From NCBI GenBank assembly GCA_034231615.1, contig CM067298.1, forward strand, positions 7,811,640-7,875,639: a DNA stretch of 64,000 nt, read 5' to 3'. The number at the start of each line of letters is the position of its first letter. Within the stretch, counting starts at the first letter, position 1. Both the position numbers and the translations under genes were made by a program. The notes beneath the pieces are model-generated. The model worked only from the letters and a program-made list of their open reading frames with translations, had not been told where the DNA came from and made no database searches. Shown piece by piece: positions 23,403 to 37,600 of the stretch. Source of the DNA: Meghimatium bilineatum. Its lineage: Eukaryota; Mollusca; Gastropoda; Stylommatophora; Philomycidae.

Positions 23403-23774
23403 TAATGGAACCTTATTTCTAGGCATGTCTAAGGTGGCGATTAAAGAAAGCTGTGGGATGGATAAATTGCATCTTTGTTATTTTGTGACAGACTTGTAGG
23501 TGGCTAGATGTGCCAAATGTAGACGAATCAACATGACAGAAGAATGATGAACTAGTTGGCTACACTACAGGCAAGACGTGATGATCCTAGGATACTGCCA
23601 CCACACCGGAATACTTCCTTTCAGGTATGAAACATGCATCTATAAATCCCTTTAACACAAACATGTCTTTGAGAGAACATACTGAGATTAGGTGTCACTC
23701 ACCTATGCTACACAATTGAGAAGAACTTGTGCTTTTGTCAAGAAACTCTACAGGCTGTTAAGAGCAGCCTACTC

Positions 23775-24410
23775 ACAGCTAAAGGGATTACTTCATCATC
23801 ATCATGTGTCGAGAACTACCTGCTCTCAGATAAAGGGATTACTTCATCATCATCATGTGTATCAGGAGCTAACCTGCTAAAGGGATTACTTCATCATCAT
23901 CATGTGTCGAGAACTACCTGCTCTCAGATAAAGGGATTACTTCATCATCATCATGTGTCGAGAACTACCTGCTCTCAGATAAAGGGATTACTTCATCATC
24001 ATCATGTGTATCAGGAGCTAACCTGCTAAAGGGATTACTTCATCATCATCATGTGTCGAGAACTACCTGCCCTCAGATAAAGGGATTACTTCATCATCAT
24101 CATGTGTCGAGAACTACCTGCTCTCAGATAAAGGGATTACTTCATCATCATCATGTGTCGAGAACTACCTGCTCTCAGATAAAGGGATTACTTCATCATC
24201 ATCATGTGTCGAGAACTACCTGCTCTCAGATAAAGGGATTACTTCATCATCATCATGTGTCGGGAACTACCTGCTCTCAGATAAAGGGATTACTTCATCA
24301 TCATCATGTGTCGAGAACTACCTGCTCTCAGATAAAGGGATTACTTCATCATCATCATGTGTATCAGGAGCTAACCTGCTAAAGGGATTACTTCATCATC
24401 ACCATCTTTA
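23775..24410. repeat. 51-bp minisatellite with embedded (CAT)n, about 13 copies
   Basis: The unit is aaagggattacttcatcatc + atcatgtgtcgagaactacc + tgctctcagat. A shorter variant with gtgtatcaggagctaacctg occurs at 23855, 24005 and 24360 and marks the ends of super-blocks. The block between the first two variants was apparently expanded in the third. A frame reading LLHHHHVSRTTCSQIKG stays open because 51 is a multiple of 3; I do not consider it a gene. Confidence 0.95.
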
Positions 24411-24734
24411 CACTTGCTAAAACACAGTTCATTCTTCTTTACTTTTCATTAAATAGCTAACAAATGTTACGGCTAACAAATTTTACATTAATTTTTCCAA
24501 AAATTTATCCACATTTTTTCCTGACAAAATAAAAAAAGGAAAGGTTATGCACCAGCATCAGAGCACACGGTTTCCCATAAGTGATCAGCTGTCTAGTCAG
24601 TGGTTGATCAAAAACAGCCTGACTAGCGTCACCTACCACATTCTCTCAGTAGCTATGGCACAATTCCTAGATATTTCCAGATGAGCCCTGGTACCCTACT
24701 TCCTGGGTGAGCCATGGAAGTAATTTTATTTCAA

Positions 24735-24916
24735 ACCATGGATAACAAGTGGATTCTAAACCCTGGTTTAACCACAGAAACACATGGATTCTAAACCATG
24801 GTTTAACCACAGATAACAAGTGGGCTCTAACCCCTGGTTTAACCACAGATATCAAGTGGATTCTAAAGTCTGGTTTAACCACGGTTAACAAGTGGATTGT
24901 AAACCCTGGTTTGCTG
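24735..24916. repeat. 36-bp minisatellite, about 5 copies, downstream of the ceramide synthase gene
   Basis: Unit ggattctaaaccctggttta + accacagataacaagt. It lies 550-730 bases past the stop codon of the minus-strand gene, so it may be inside its 3' untranslated region. A minus-strand AATAAA is at 24725-24730, just beyond the array. Confidence 0.9.
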
Positions 24917-25463
24917 AAGAATTATTTAATATTACACTAACAAAAGTTCCCAGAAACAAAACCAAATATAAGTAATGTGCCATAAACATACAATAACAAT
25001 TCTTCACCCCGACTGTAAACTACTAGAATGCACCTGAAACATTGCTAGAGTGATAACAAACAAGACATCTATAAATAGATATGATCAGCATTATTTCTGC
25101 TGCAATTTTTTTTTAAAGTATGATTCAAATTTTAACAATTATGATTCATCTTTCAGCACATAAAATGGTATATTTCAAACAATTTACTCCAAGAAAGAAG
25201 TTATATTACAGAAACACACACTAATGTAAACTTGTAAATGAAATTTGTTGTAAAACTAATCAATGTTTCATGTGACCCAGTGAAAAAAATATCTAAAATG
25301 TGTACAAAAATAGAGTATACTCACACACATAAATATGATATATAAAAATAACATAAATTGTAAATTGTGTAAATTGTCAATAAATAAGTGACACTAAATA
25401 ATGACAAAAATGAGGAAAAAATGGCAGGAAAGTAATCGGTGTGTATCAGATTTTTAAAACAAA

Positions 25464-25625
25464 CTAAGATGTAATAGATCTGACTTTGATGACGCCATTT
25501 GAAGAAATAATGGTCGATTCTTTCCCTGTTTTACCACGTCCAACATTATCTTTGATTGGCTCTTTCTTCCGCTCATCTTCTGACTCGCTTGCAGATTCTA
25601 CGCTGCTACGGGAATCTTTTTTCAT
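25464..25625 (-). CDS. Ceramide synthase exon 10: acidic C-terminal tail and stop
   Basis: Residues 342-394. [20 protein letters not shown] is the conserved C-terminal Ser/Glu cluster, a likely CK2-type phosphorylation region in relatives. Ends with TAG at 25464-25466. Acceptor cactgttgcag. Confidence 0.95.
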   Translation of the reverse strand: MKKDSRSSVESASESEDERKKEPIKDNVGRGKTGKESTIISSNGVIKVRSITS

Positions 25626-28600
25626 CTGCAACAGTGAAATAATTCAAATCTATCAAATAGAATTAGCCCTACATTTCTAGATTTTTCTTGATATCAAAAA
25701 TCTGTCAAATAGAATCAGCCCTAGATTTTTCTTGATATCAAAAACAAATATGAATTAAAAAAACTGAAACTACTTAACCTGTAGCACTCTGGATTAAAAT
25801 TACACAATTTTTTTTCCTGCACCTGGATTCTTTTTTGAAAAATTTGCGATAATTATGGTGAGTGTTTGGTAAACACGATAACTTTTTGTCTGTAAAAATA
25901 TCAAAATAACTTTTGCACATGTAAATAAAGGAGTGAATAATGATTATAATTGTGTTTTTGTTGTTGTTGTGTATGTGTGAAATGACAGTTGTGACCAAGT
26001 TGTGAAGTTGAAAATTGGGAGGAAAATCGCAAAACGCCATTTAAAAAATAACAAATATAATTTCTTTATGACTAATACTTGATCAATATGTGGCAACATT
26101 GATAAAAATCCTCCTAAATACCTATTCCTATTGTATATATCTTGTTTCATATCTAAACTAATATAATATGGACTGAACAAACTAATAAAACGTGAAGAAA
26201 TCGCATACAATGTCTGTTCGTTCAAGACTAAGCCTAGCCTAAGACTAGACTAGGACATGCGCTAATTTTAAATGCTGACAAGTGGCACCCCTGATACATA
26301 TTTTGTTTGTGTTTATCAATGAATAAACAAACATTCTAAATGATTCTAATAATATAACAACTAAAATATGTACATATTACTTACCATGACAATCACGAAC
26401 CATACCACGAAGTACTACATTTGATAGTAAAATATGGTGTCGGAAATTCACATTCGTTGTTCCAGAAATTAGTTGACAAAATCAGCCGGCATTCTCCTTC
26501 TTACAATCATAATGTGTAAAGGAATTTTATCTTTAGGATGTGATGTATTCCTAGCTTCATGTTACTGGAATTCTACATCATATGAGCTTAACTTCATGCA
26601 AGTCTGTTCTGATGAATCGGGGCATAGCAATAGGAGTGAATGGAGATGCCTACAGGCACTAGTTACATACTGACATATTCTCTATAGTTGCCTACAGAGC
26701 TCATAAGGTTAAGATTATCACACAGAATAACTTTTTATTGCCATTTGTTCTCAAGCGTTATATGAGAGGTCCACCAGAATTCTCATATAAAGGAACATAT
26801 GTTCCTACAAGATTTCCAGCAGGATATAGTCCAGAGAACGGAAATGCGTTGTTGCCATTTTATTTACGCCAATGGCCCGACATGTCAGACTTCGGCATTG
26901 CACAAAATATGAAGTTTATGTTTTACTAGTCAATGTGTTTCTGGGGCCCAACAGGGGAACAAAGAATAGCAACACTGTTACCTGCCACTGTTTGATGTGT
27001 TTACTTGCGATCTTCGATCTCCAGATGTTTGAGTCTATTAAAGACTCACTTCTATTGACAGGGACATATATTACACAGTAAATTTTTCATTTTTAAGAAC
27101 TTTGCCTGCCCTATTCTGTTTCTTATCTTTGTTGAACTTCTTACATCTGATGTCATAATTGTTTCTAAATACTGGAATTGGTGGACCTGTTTGGAGTACT
27201 GAATCACTCACTTTGATCTTGCACACTGTGAGATTTGTCTTAAAAAACAACCATCAGTCCTGACTTTTTGAAGTCTTTGTATTTGTTTTCTGCTATTGCT
27301 GTGTTTATCAGAACGTCATTAGCATATCTCAAGTTATCTATGACTCAACTTTACATCAGCATATCTCAAGTTATCTATGACTCAACTTTACATCTGCTTG
27401 TCTCAAGTTATCTATGACTCAACTTAACCATCAAGTAAGTTCTTCAACAACACATCATGTCTTTTACTATGTCCCAAAAAAAATTTTCATTTTTATCTCC
27501 TTAAATAATTATTTCTTAATGTGAAGTCCTGTTAGCACTTTTTTATTTGCTTTCTCTTCTATATTCTTTCTAAAGTTGGATGTGTTGGGATATTGACACA
27601 AATAAAACATTAACACAATACAATGTCATTCTCTGGGTGACATCCTGCTGGACATACAAGTATGACCATTGTCCTGCTACAAGAGAGATCCATGGGGAGT
27701 TTGAGAATGAACGCTGAAGAGGGAGAAGAATATTTCTTCTATATCTTTAAAAATATTCTCTGTGTAGATATTACATAGGTTGGGCAATACGTATAGTCAT
27801 CCTTGTCTCACTCTTTTGTTATTTATATGCATAGTGAGCTATTTTCCCACCTTATTGATGAGGTTTATTTATACTATATATTTCCAATCAGTCTCACATA
27901 TTTTCCATCAAAGCTCCCATTATTTTGAAGATTTTCAATTATTTTTCATGTTGAACTCTGCCTTAAGTATTCCATGAAGCAAATTTAGATTGATTTTTGT
28001 TATAATTTTCAAGAAGTTATAAAGCATAAATATTATCATGAACCACTTGTTGGCAGTTGTGAAACAGCATAAACTTATTTAGTTTGGACATGCAATCTTC
28101 TTCTCGTTCGCACTTCTTTCTCCTTCTTCTCGTTCGCAGATAATTTTGTCTTGCAGACATGTCAACTATTCGGTTTGCATGATACCATGGTTGCTGGTGC
28201 GCCTCTCGGCCTGGCATCTCAGCACCTGTGCTTGCTTGGGCAGGATTGTGACCCTGCTTGATATTGGGTTGGCCCGACCAATCTTAGTTTCCAGCCTCTG
28301 TTGGCTGGACTAAGCCCCATCTCCACGTCAAGGAGTTGGCCTAGATGGGGGGGGCATGCAATGAGACATTATCTAAAATGATTTTGCAAGGAAGTATATT
28401 GTGGAGAAAAAGAGGCAGACAGAGAAAATCCTGAATTTATAACATCACAGAATGGCCAGGATATGATTTGCCTACACTCTTCCGAATGACTGAGGATAGA
28501 GTTATTTGGAGAGTTTTTTATGCTGATATCTCCAGTGTGGCACCACTGTGACCCTGAATGGTTATGGGTCTTACCGTCCAATTATTAAAGCATACAAAGA

Positions 28601-31600
28601 AATTCTTCTTCTTCTTCTGTTCACTTGAAACATGTCTATATCTGTAATTCTGTCTCCTGAATAAAACTCACTGTCTTTTGTAGTTCATACAGTGGCCCAT
28701 AGAACTTTGATTCCAGTGTTGTTTCCTCTGGCCAATATGTCTGCCTCAGCGTTTCATACTCAGAACAATCTTGAAGTATATGTTTGGCACTCTGTGCTGC
28801 CTGTCCACAATGTTGCCAATCTGAAATTTGTGTACATGTGACTGTGGAGGCGGTTGTGTCCCATTCTGAGGCGTAATTACAACTTGTTATGATCTGTTCA
28901 TAATGTGATAGTCATCTTGTGTTGGTGGCTTTCTTATTGACTTGATCATGTTTCTTCTGATGGTAGGTGATTAGCACATCTGGTTGGTCTTCGGCAGCAT
29001 CTTCCTTAGCCAGTTGATCTGCTTTTTCTTTCCTGGTATTCCACAGTGAGAGAGTGTCCAGTGTATGGTTACTCTATACTGGTAAGACAGCTCATTTAAG
29101 TAGTTTTTACAAGTCTGTTAGTTTTCCAGATTTTCCACACTGGAGAGCTTGAAGCACTGACCTATGTCAACAATACTACTAGCTGTGAGCCATGGTTGGA
29201 GTTCAGCAGTTTTTCAGTTGCCACCATAATTGCTTGGATTTGGGTGACTATCCTTCGCTGCACACTGTTCTGTTAATTCTAGCTTAGTATTCCTTTTACG
29301 TGGGTCTGAATGTATATTGGATACAAAGAAATGAAAGATTTAGAAAAATTAGAGATTGAGAAGAGATAAAAAAAGAAAGGCATGCAAGAATTAGTTGTTA
29401 TAGATTGGAGGCAGCCTAGAAACAGAAAAAATACAGAATAGAAAGCTAGATGAGAAAGCAAAGTACTTGGGTGATAAATTTGGATTTAAACCAACCTGTC
29501 CTCGAAAAGCATCCACAGCAATCAAGCAAATATAGTAGAACCAGATCACATGCAACACTTGCAAGGTACACAAAAGAATGTTGTATATTGAGTACATGGT
29601 GAACCATCCCGCTGAGGTGTCTTCCAAGCCTTCTAAAGCTTCAAACATTGTTGAGCGTATGATTCTGTCGGAAATAAACATTAAAGTTCTGTTAGTAAAA
29701 ACTTAGTCTATCCATTCATGCTTGAATGGTTGATTGTGCTAGATAATGGGCACTCAATGTAGGCCATATGGTATTCCTCCGCATCAGAGACTGCATACCT
29801 ACAAAAGAGCGACTCAAAAGAGGTAGCTTGCTGCACTCCGCTAAACAACTCCAGAAATTACACAGATACAGACCTACAGAACCTAAAACCACTTAACACC
29901 TGTAAAAAATATCCAACCTGGGACAGGAAAAACTTCCCTAAAATGATGGACAATATACCAAGCATTAATTCGAAAACAGAAACTTCTATAGAAGTACTAA
30001 AAGAGACAATTAAGAATCACATACAAAAAGCATAGTGAGCTGTCCAGCTACTTTCAGTATCATGTTGAGAAGGTTTTCGATGTCATGGGTCCATCGTAAA
30101 CTAGGTCTGCCTCTTGTTCTCTTTCCTGGAACTTTCCCCTCCATGATTAATCTTTTCAAACCATTGTGTCTTTTTATATGTCTGAAATATGTATGTTTGC
30201 GTTCTCTCTCTTGTACCCTTACACACCCACATAACCAGGCACTGAAATGAATGAGGTAAATTCCAACTTTGACCTCTCGACTGTCTCAAGCCACTGTTCT
30301 CAAATGCAACTCATTTGCAATTTTTTCCGTCTTCTGTGGAATAGTCACAGCAAACATACCACTCCCTCTGCTCTTTGAAGGTTTTCCCTACACACCGATC
30401 TGTGACAGTCCAAGCACTGTGTGTGTTTAACAACCTAAACATCCATGGAGATCATCATGTCCCCTTACCTATAATTCTGGATCAATGTCTACTTCCGACT
30501 TCCCCACAATAGGATACCACTATTTGCATTGTCTATTGAGAGTTGTCATCACATGGAGGTCTGGCAATCCACTGCCACAAATAACCATTTCACACTAGGC
30601 GCCACATCTTCCAACATGCACACACTTTGTATGATGTCCTAAACATTCCCAATCCATGACTTTCCCCCTTTTAGTCTCTACCTTTCAATTTCTGAAATTA
30701 AGAAACTTGGATAAGATTCAGAATGAGGTGATGTATATCATACTTGGATGTAGTAGAGTTACATTAGTATGAGCCATGCGATTACTTGACTGATCAACTT
30801 CAGAGCACAGTATACAGTTAAATAGAGTACAAGCCCACCTCCAAATAACAGCTGACAAAGATCACTCACTGATTCTACATCATGTCTAGTACTATTATTT
30901 ACTAATGTGCCTCCTCTTGTGGTCACTGCACATCTACGAGTCTTTACCTGGAAAATATTTCTCTCATGACTATCACCAAACATATTATTTACATCAATAA
31001 GTACATATCTAACCCTATACTATCCCCTTAGAGTCTTCCACAGTATGTACAAAGACTCACAAACCCCCTTGTACCATCGTATGCTGTTGTGTGTCAGTTT
31101 AGACAACCCTTGAACTATCTTCTATCACCTTCTCCTTTCTCTTTATATATTCCTGATCTTTCTTCTCCATGCAACACAATCCATGACATCCTGTTCCCAA
31201 AATTCCTTATAAATTATTATCATGCATATTGCTCTTGTATACGATTCTGTACTGAAGTAGAAGTCAACACTGAGATCTTTTCCCAGACTAATTCTCCATA
31301 AAATAGATCTTTCTGTATTCTTTCATTTTCAATCCTCCTCGTGTATCTACCTCATCTAAGTCTGCACAGACTGAGCATAGAAAAAAACTGTTATTACCTG
31401 TTCTTTACAATACATCACTCAGAGAAACTGTACAACTATTACATATACACTAGAGGAACTGTACAACTATTACATATACACTAGAGGAACTGTACAACTA
31501 TTACATATACACTAGAGGAACTGTACACCTATTACATATATACTAGAGGAACTGTACAACTATTACATATACACTAGAGGAACTGTACAACTATTACACA

Positions 31601-34600
31601 TACACTAGAGGAACTGTACAACTACTACATATATACTAGAGGAACTGTACAACTACTACATATACACTAGAGGAACTGTACAACTATTACACATACACTA
31701 GAGGAACTGTACAACTATTACACATACACTAGAGGAACTGTACAACTATTACATATACACTAAAGGAACTGTACAACTATTACACATACACTAGAGGAAC
31801 TGTACAACTATTACACATACACTAGAGGAACTGTACAACTATTACATATATACAAGAAATAATGTGAAAAGTATACATACCTAAATGGGAAAATGATCAT
31901 CCTGGTAATCACCCAGACTATCATGAAAATGAAGAACAAGGTTTCACAGATTTTATCACATCCCACATATTTGGCTACTTTAGCAGCCTGAAAAGATAAG
32001 AACACATTCATCAATTCATTTTCATTGTTTTACATCTTTAAACAAAAAAATGGAAGATGATAAACATATTGAGAATAAGTGTCAAATGCAGCGACACACG
32101 GTAACCCTTACTTCTACAATAAAAAATCAAGATAACAAATAAGAAACAAATAATAAATACTTTTTTGTGTGTCAACAGTATGATACCAATGTCAAGCTTG
32201 TCCTCAACATTTTCTTCTTCTTTTTCTGATAATCAACATGAAAGTAAGTGTGATTTCCGCAGGGGAGTGTGAAGTATGTTGTGCTACCATTTCAGTATGC
32301 GCATGTGGCCTAGCATATCCGTTTTCAGTATGATCCTTGGCATCTACATATAAAAGATAGTTTGTACCTTGTGAAATAAAATTCATGAGAAAGTGTGTAG
32401 GTATCACCAGGTTAGACAGACTATGGAAAGATGACATTAGCTACAGAATAGCTGCAACACTTGAAATGAATAAATTTCTTTTTCAGCATCAATTCTTAAA
32501 CTCCCACTGGATACGTTTTGTCACAGGACAATAGTCCTACTAGATTTCTAGTAGAATGTAGTCCAGAGAATTGAAATGCATTGTCACCGTTTTATTTGTG
32601 CCAATGGTACGACACATCCGTCTTTGGCGGAAAAAATGAATATATTGAGAAGTAACAAATAACGCAGTGTTTATTCGCACCTTATGAGGATGAGTTACTG
32701 TCATATACCGACCCACGTATTTCTAGGGCATAGAAGGGGAGTAAAGAACAGCAACACTGTTACCTATCACACATGACGTACATGGTAACTACAGAGATTT
32801 GAGGGTGGAGTTGGCAATCATATCACATTGAGGGTCAAAGTGCTCCAAAAGATATGATGAAGTCAGATGTGTCAGGACAAAAGATGCATATTGCAGCTCA
32901 GCTATAAACCATAAGACAACACTCTCGACTACATTCTGATAATAGGCAGGACATTTGATAACTGGCGTAGAAGAAGAAGGTAATAGACATCTTTTGCATT
33001 ATTCTGTGAATAGGATGCAGTCTGTGAAAACAAAATAATCTGTGTTGCAGTTTACAGCATGGCAGTGATATCTGTACCATTCTCTTGAGCACAAACAACT
33101 TCAGTCCTGCATTTCCCCATTGATGCCAACTCCTTGAAGTGGCGATGGGACTTAGTCCAGCCAACAGAGGCTGGAAACTCTAAGATTGGTCAGAACATCC
33201 TCTAGATGTGGAAAATATATATATTCTCTATATCAAGCAGGATCACAGTCCTGCCCAAGCAAGCACAGGTGCTGAAGTCGGAGATACCAGGCCGAGAGAC
33301 TCACCTATTTAACATGTCTGCACAACAAAATTTAACTTGCTGCGGAGACATGTCAAAATGCATACAAGAAGAAGTACTGCATTTTTGTATCTTGGTAAGA
33401 GTTAATATACTGGCCAGGTCATAGTCAAAATCATCAAATTTATCCAATTTGAAATGTCACTGGCCACAAAATGTATACTTCTGCCTTTTTATATTCTTGG
33501 GGAATCTGATAATATATTAATATTTTTTATCTTATTTTTTTGTATAAGTTGATAAAAATATGACACACAGGTAGTCTTGCCACACAGGTAGTTTTATTTT
33601 TTGGTAAATTGTTCCTCTTGTGCTGTTGTCTAATCTTAACCAAGAAATATATATATTTCTACACAATCTCCTAGATGTATTTATTAGAATTTGGGTCAAA
33701 GGGAATGAACTCATGGACCGCTGGATCAGCAACCAACCAACCATTTATTAGAATGAGAGCTTCACATAGCAGTTCACAGAATGAGAGCTTCACATAGCAG
33801 TTCACAGAATGAAACTTCACATAGCAGTTCATAGAATGAGAGCTTCACATAGCAGTTCACAGAATGAGAGCTTCACATAGCAGTTCACAGAATGAGAGCT
33901 TCACATAGCAGTTCACAGAATGAAAACTTCACATAGTAGTTCACAGAATGAGAACCAGCTCATTCAATATATTTTCAGTAGTTCTCCACACAATTTAGGA
34001 ATCTGGCTATTTTTAATTTGGTTACACACAGTTCCAACTATCTGGCAACCACAGTCTGAGTTGATTTTCCTCTGTAATCCCTCCTCCTTGATCAGACCAT
34101 CCCATTATTAAATCAACCTACATCATAGCACTCTAGACACAAAAACAGGCACTCAAGAAAGATACAAATAATGTTGGGAGATCTTCCTGGCACAGTGATT
34201 AAGCCATTCACTTTGTGCTCAAAATGTCGTAGGTTTGAACTCAACTTGCGGCATCTCATTTATAAAGTGAAATTTCTTAGAAGAACCCTGCGGATTATCA
34301 CTTGAAAATAGTTACATGCTGTGAATGGTACTCTCAGCAGGAGGCATTTCACTTCATTGAAAGAGCTGGATTACATATGGGGGTAATACAAATATAAGTC
34401 AGTCCTCTAAGCCTTTTCAACTTTCAAAAATATTGTTATGCATTACAAAGATATGTGTACATTTGCAATAATCTTAATGTCATCTGGATTTATTGTAACA
34501 GTATTTGTAACCATGAAGAATAAACTCACCTCCATCCATGAGTCCACAGCATCATGTACTAAGAGAACTAGGGTTCCAATCCGTACAAAGTTATTCACCC

Positions 34601-37600
34601 ATGACATTCCCATTAGTAATAACGTGGCCACATGATGAACCACCATTTCTGCAAAATCCTGCAAATGAATATAACAAAATACATGTAGGCTTTTTATCAC
34701 TTTCCACAATAATGAGACTCCATCTTATAATCTACCTTCATCTTTGACATGGCAAATCAAATAATCTCTATAATCTACCTTCATCTTTGACACGGCAAAT
34801 CAAATAATCTCTATAATCTACCTTCATCTTTGACACGGCAAATCAAATAATCTCTATAATCTACCTTCATCTTTGACATGGTCAATCAAATAATCTCTAT
34901 AATCTACCTTCATCTTTGACACGGCAAATCAAATAATCTCTATAATCTACCTTCATCTTTGACATGGTCAATCAAATAATCTCTATAATCTACCTTCATC
35001 TTTAACATGGTCAATCAAATAATCTCTATAATCTACCTTCATCTTTAACATGGTCAATCAAATAATCTCTATAATCTACCTTCATCTTTGACATGGTCAA
35101 TCAAATAATCTCTATAATCTACCTTCATCTTTGACATGGTCAATCAAATAATCTCTATAATCTACCTTCATCTTTGACATGGTCAATCAAATAATCTCTA
35201 TAAGACACTCACTCTTAAGCACACAAAAAGGCCATCTCCAAAAAACTCTTCTATCCATGATGTTGCAAGGCATAACTAGGAGGTATCAAGTGAAAAGAAA
35301 AAGTTGCAAAGTCTCACAGTCTATAGTGATATTGTCAGCAATAGATCATTTATAGATTTTCTGCACTTGAATAACAACACACAGATTTCTCGTTATGTTT
35401 TGATCCATTGAGGGACAGTCTGTTGTGTTACCAGTTCACAGTCAAATTCGGTTATTCGCACAATTTGGCTAGATACATTCAATTAACAGTTTCACAGTTC
35501 CCAATCTGAATCAATATTCATTTCACACTGCAGTCAGTAATTTCAAGTTTTAAAAAAAATCATTTATATTCTTCCAGCATTATCTGATAAATGCAATGTT
35601 TTTGGTTTAGGTCACTAAAATAACATGCAATTTTAAAATGTGAGCACACGGGTTTCCATACAATATGTTAATCCCTCTCTATTGACAGTGTCATAATTAT
35701 TAGTGGTGCTTAAGGTGCAAGACACAATGGTCAGGGAACCCCCTTCATGCAGAAGTCACCCTCAATCAGTTTTCTGAATCCTGTGATGATTTTGGCTTCT
35801 CCATCAATACAAAGCAAACAGAGGTCATGTTTCAACCTACACCAAACAACCTACATTGAAATCCTCATATAAAGATAAAAAAAAGAGGAATTTCAAGGTC
35901 AACAGTTTCACCTACCTGGGCAGCATTCTCTCACAAGATATAAACATCAACAATGAGGTATGCAACAGAACAGTGAAAATGTGTGCCACATTTGCAAAAA
36001 TTTCTGGGGCAGAAGGGGAATAATGACTACCACCAAACTCATAATTTCAATAAATGGATAATGTACTACTGTTAATGATTTTTGTTACTGTAGCACTCTC
36101 ATGCAATATACAGTTGTGAAGCATGGGCATTAAATAAAACAATAGCATAGAGAATCGCTGCTTTCGAAATGAGATGCTACGTATACCATGAACAGCTAAA
36201 AAGACAAATCAAGAAGTGTTAAAATCAATAAATGTCGAAGAGGGCTGGCTCCTTAACAACATCATAACAAGAAAGCTGTATTTTGTTAGTCATATAAAGA
36301 GACATAACAGCATGAGAAGATTAATGGCTGAAGACAGAGTTAAATGGCAACAGGGGAAGAGAGTGCCCAAGACGACAATGTTGCAGTGATATATCAGATT
36401 GCTTAAACATGTCTCTAGCTGCGGCAGGTCAACTCGCACAGAATCGCTGACTGTTCAGAGAATCCATAAGGAAGACCACTTTATAGAAAGAATATATACA
36501 GCTGAAGACGAATGTGTCTAACCAGTGGCACAAATAAAACAGCGCCACAGTGCATTTTCATTCTCTGGACTACATTCTGCTAGAAATCTAGTAGGACCAT
36601 TGTCCTGCTACAAGAGAGATCCTCCGGGAGTTTGAGAATGAATGCTGAAAAAGAAGATGAAAAAATATGTCACATAAGACCACTCTCCATCTTGCTGGAT
36701 ATCCTCTGACAGTTTGGTCATTTATACAAACTCATAGTTTACCAGGCAGCAGTAATATTATCACTTTTTTTTTTATTCTTGTGAAACATGGACAGTATAT
36801 ACCAGACATGCTAGAAGACTCAACCATTTCTACCTGCCTTTGTAAGATACTTAACAATGGGATGGAGTTGGCTGTCCCATCCCATATAGGGTTAGTGACC
36901 CAAAGCCATGCTGAAGTCGGATGTGTCAGGCCGAAAGGCGCAGATCGCAGCAATGCTGTAAACCATGACACAACGTATTCCGTTCTCTGGACTACATCCT
37001 GCTAATCTGCTGGAGTTTGAGAACAAACGCAGAAGAAGATACTTAACATCCATTTGTGGTATAAAACACCAGACGAAATCTAAGTCTGTAAAGCATACAT
37101 GCAATGTTGATAAAGGTACAGACATATTCAGCAGGACAAATGGTCTGAATAAAAGATTTCCATCTACCAAAAAGTCAGCAGAAGACGGATGTGTCGGGCC
37201 ATTGACGCAATTAAAATGGTGACACAAATCATTTCCATTTTCTGGACTACATCCTGCTGGAAATTTAGTTGGACTATTGTCCTGCTACAAGAGAGATCCA
37301 GCGGGAGTTTGAGAATAAATGTTGAAGAAAAAGAAGATCTACCAAAAAAGTAAAATATGGAGAACTCCAGACTGGCTTCTGCATGGCCGGAGAACAGAAG
37401 AAGCGTTTTAAAGTTATTCTTAAGACATCACTGACTCACTTCAACAGGGACACAAATACATGGAAGAGTCCTGCACAAGATAGATCCAACAGAATCAAGA
37501 GTGGTGCAGCAGCTACAGAGAAACTTAGACATGAAGCCGCGCTACAAAAATGCTCTCGAAGAAAGGCAAAAGCTGCTTAATGTCCCACAGACTTCTCTCA

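Noticed and set aside
23692-24382. His-rich repeat protein (LLHHHHV...)
   Set aside because: Frame is a by-product of the 51-bp array with its (CAT)n core; it breaks at the shorter variant units.
10013-24410. Regular repeat arrays as CRISPR
   Set aside because: The arrays are continuous tandem repeats without unique spacers, and the intron-bearing gene and LINEs show a eukaryotic genome.
25465-25680. Plus-strand 64-codon frame
   Set aside because: It is the antisense of ceramide synthase exon 10 and its acceptor.
34185-34260. Functional tRNA gene
   Set aside because: A and B boxes are only approximate, a proper acceptor stem is lacking and the sequence is one of several dispersed copies with a SINE body.
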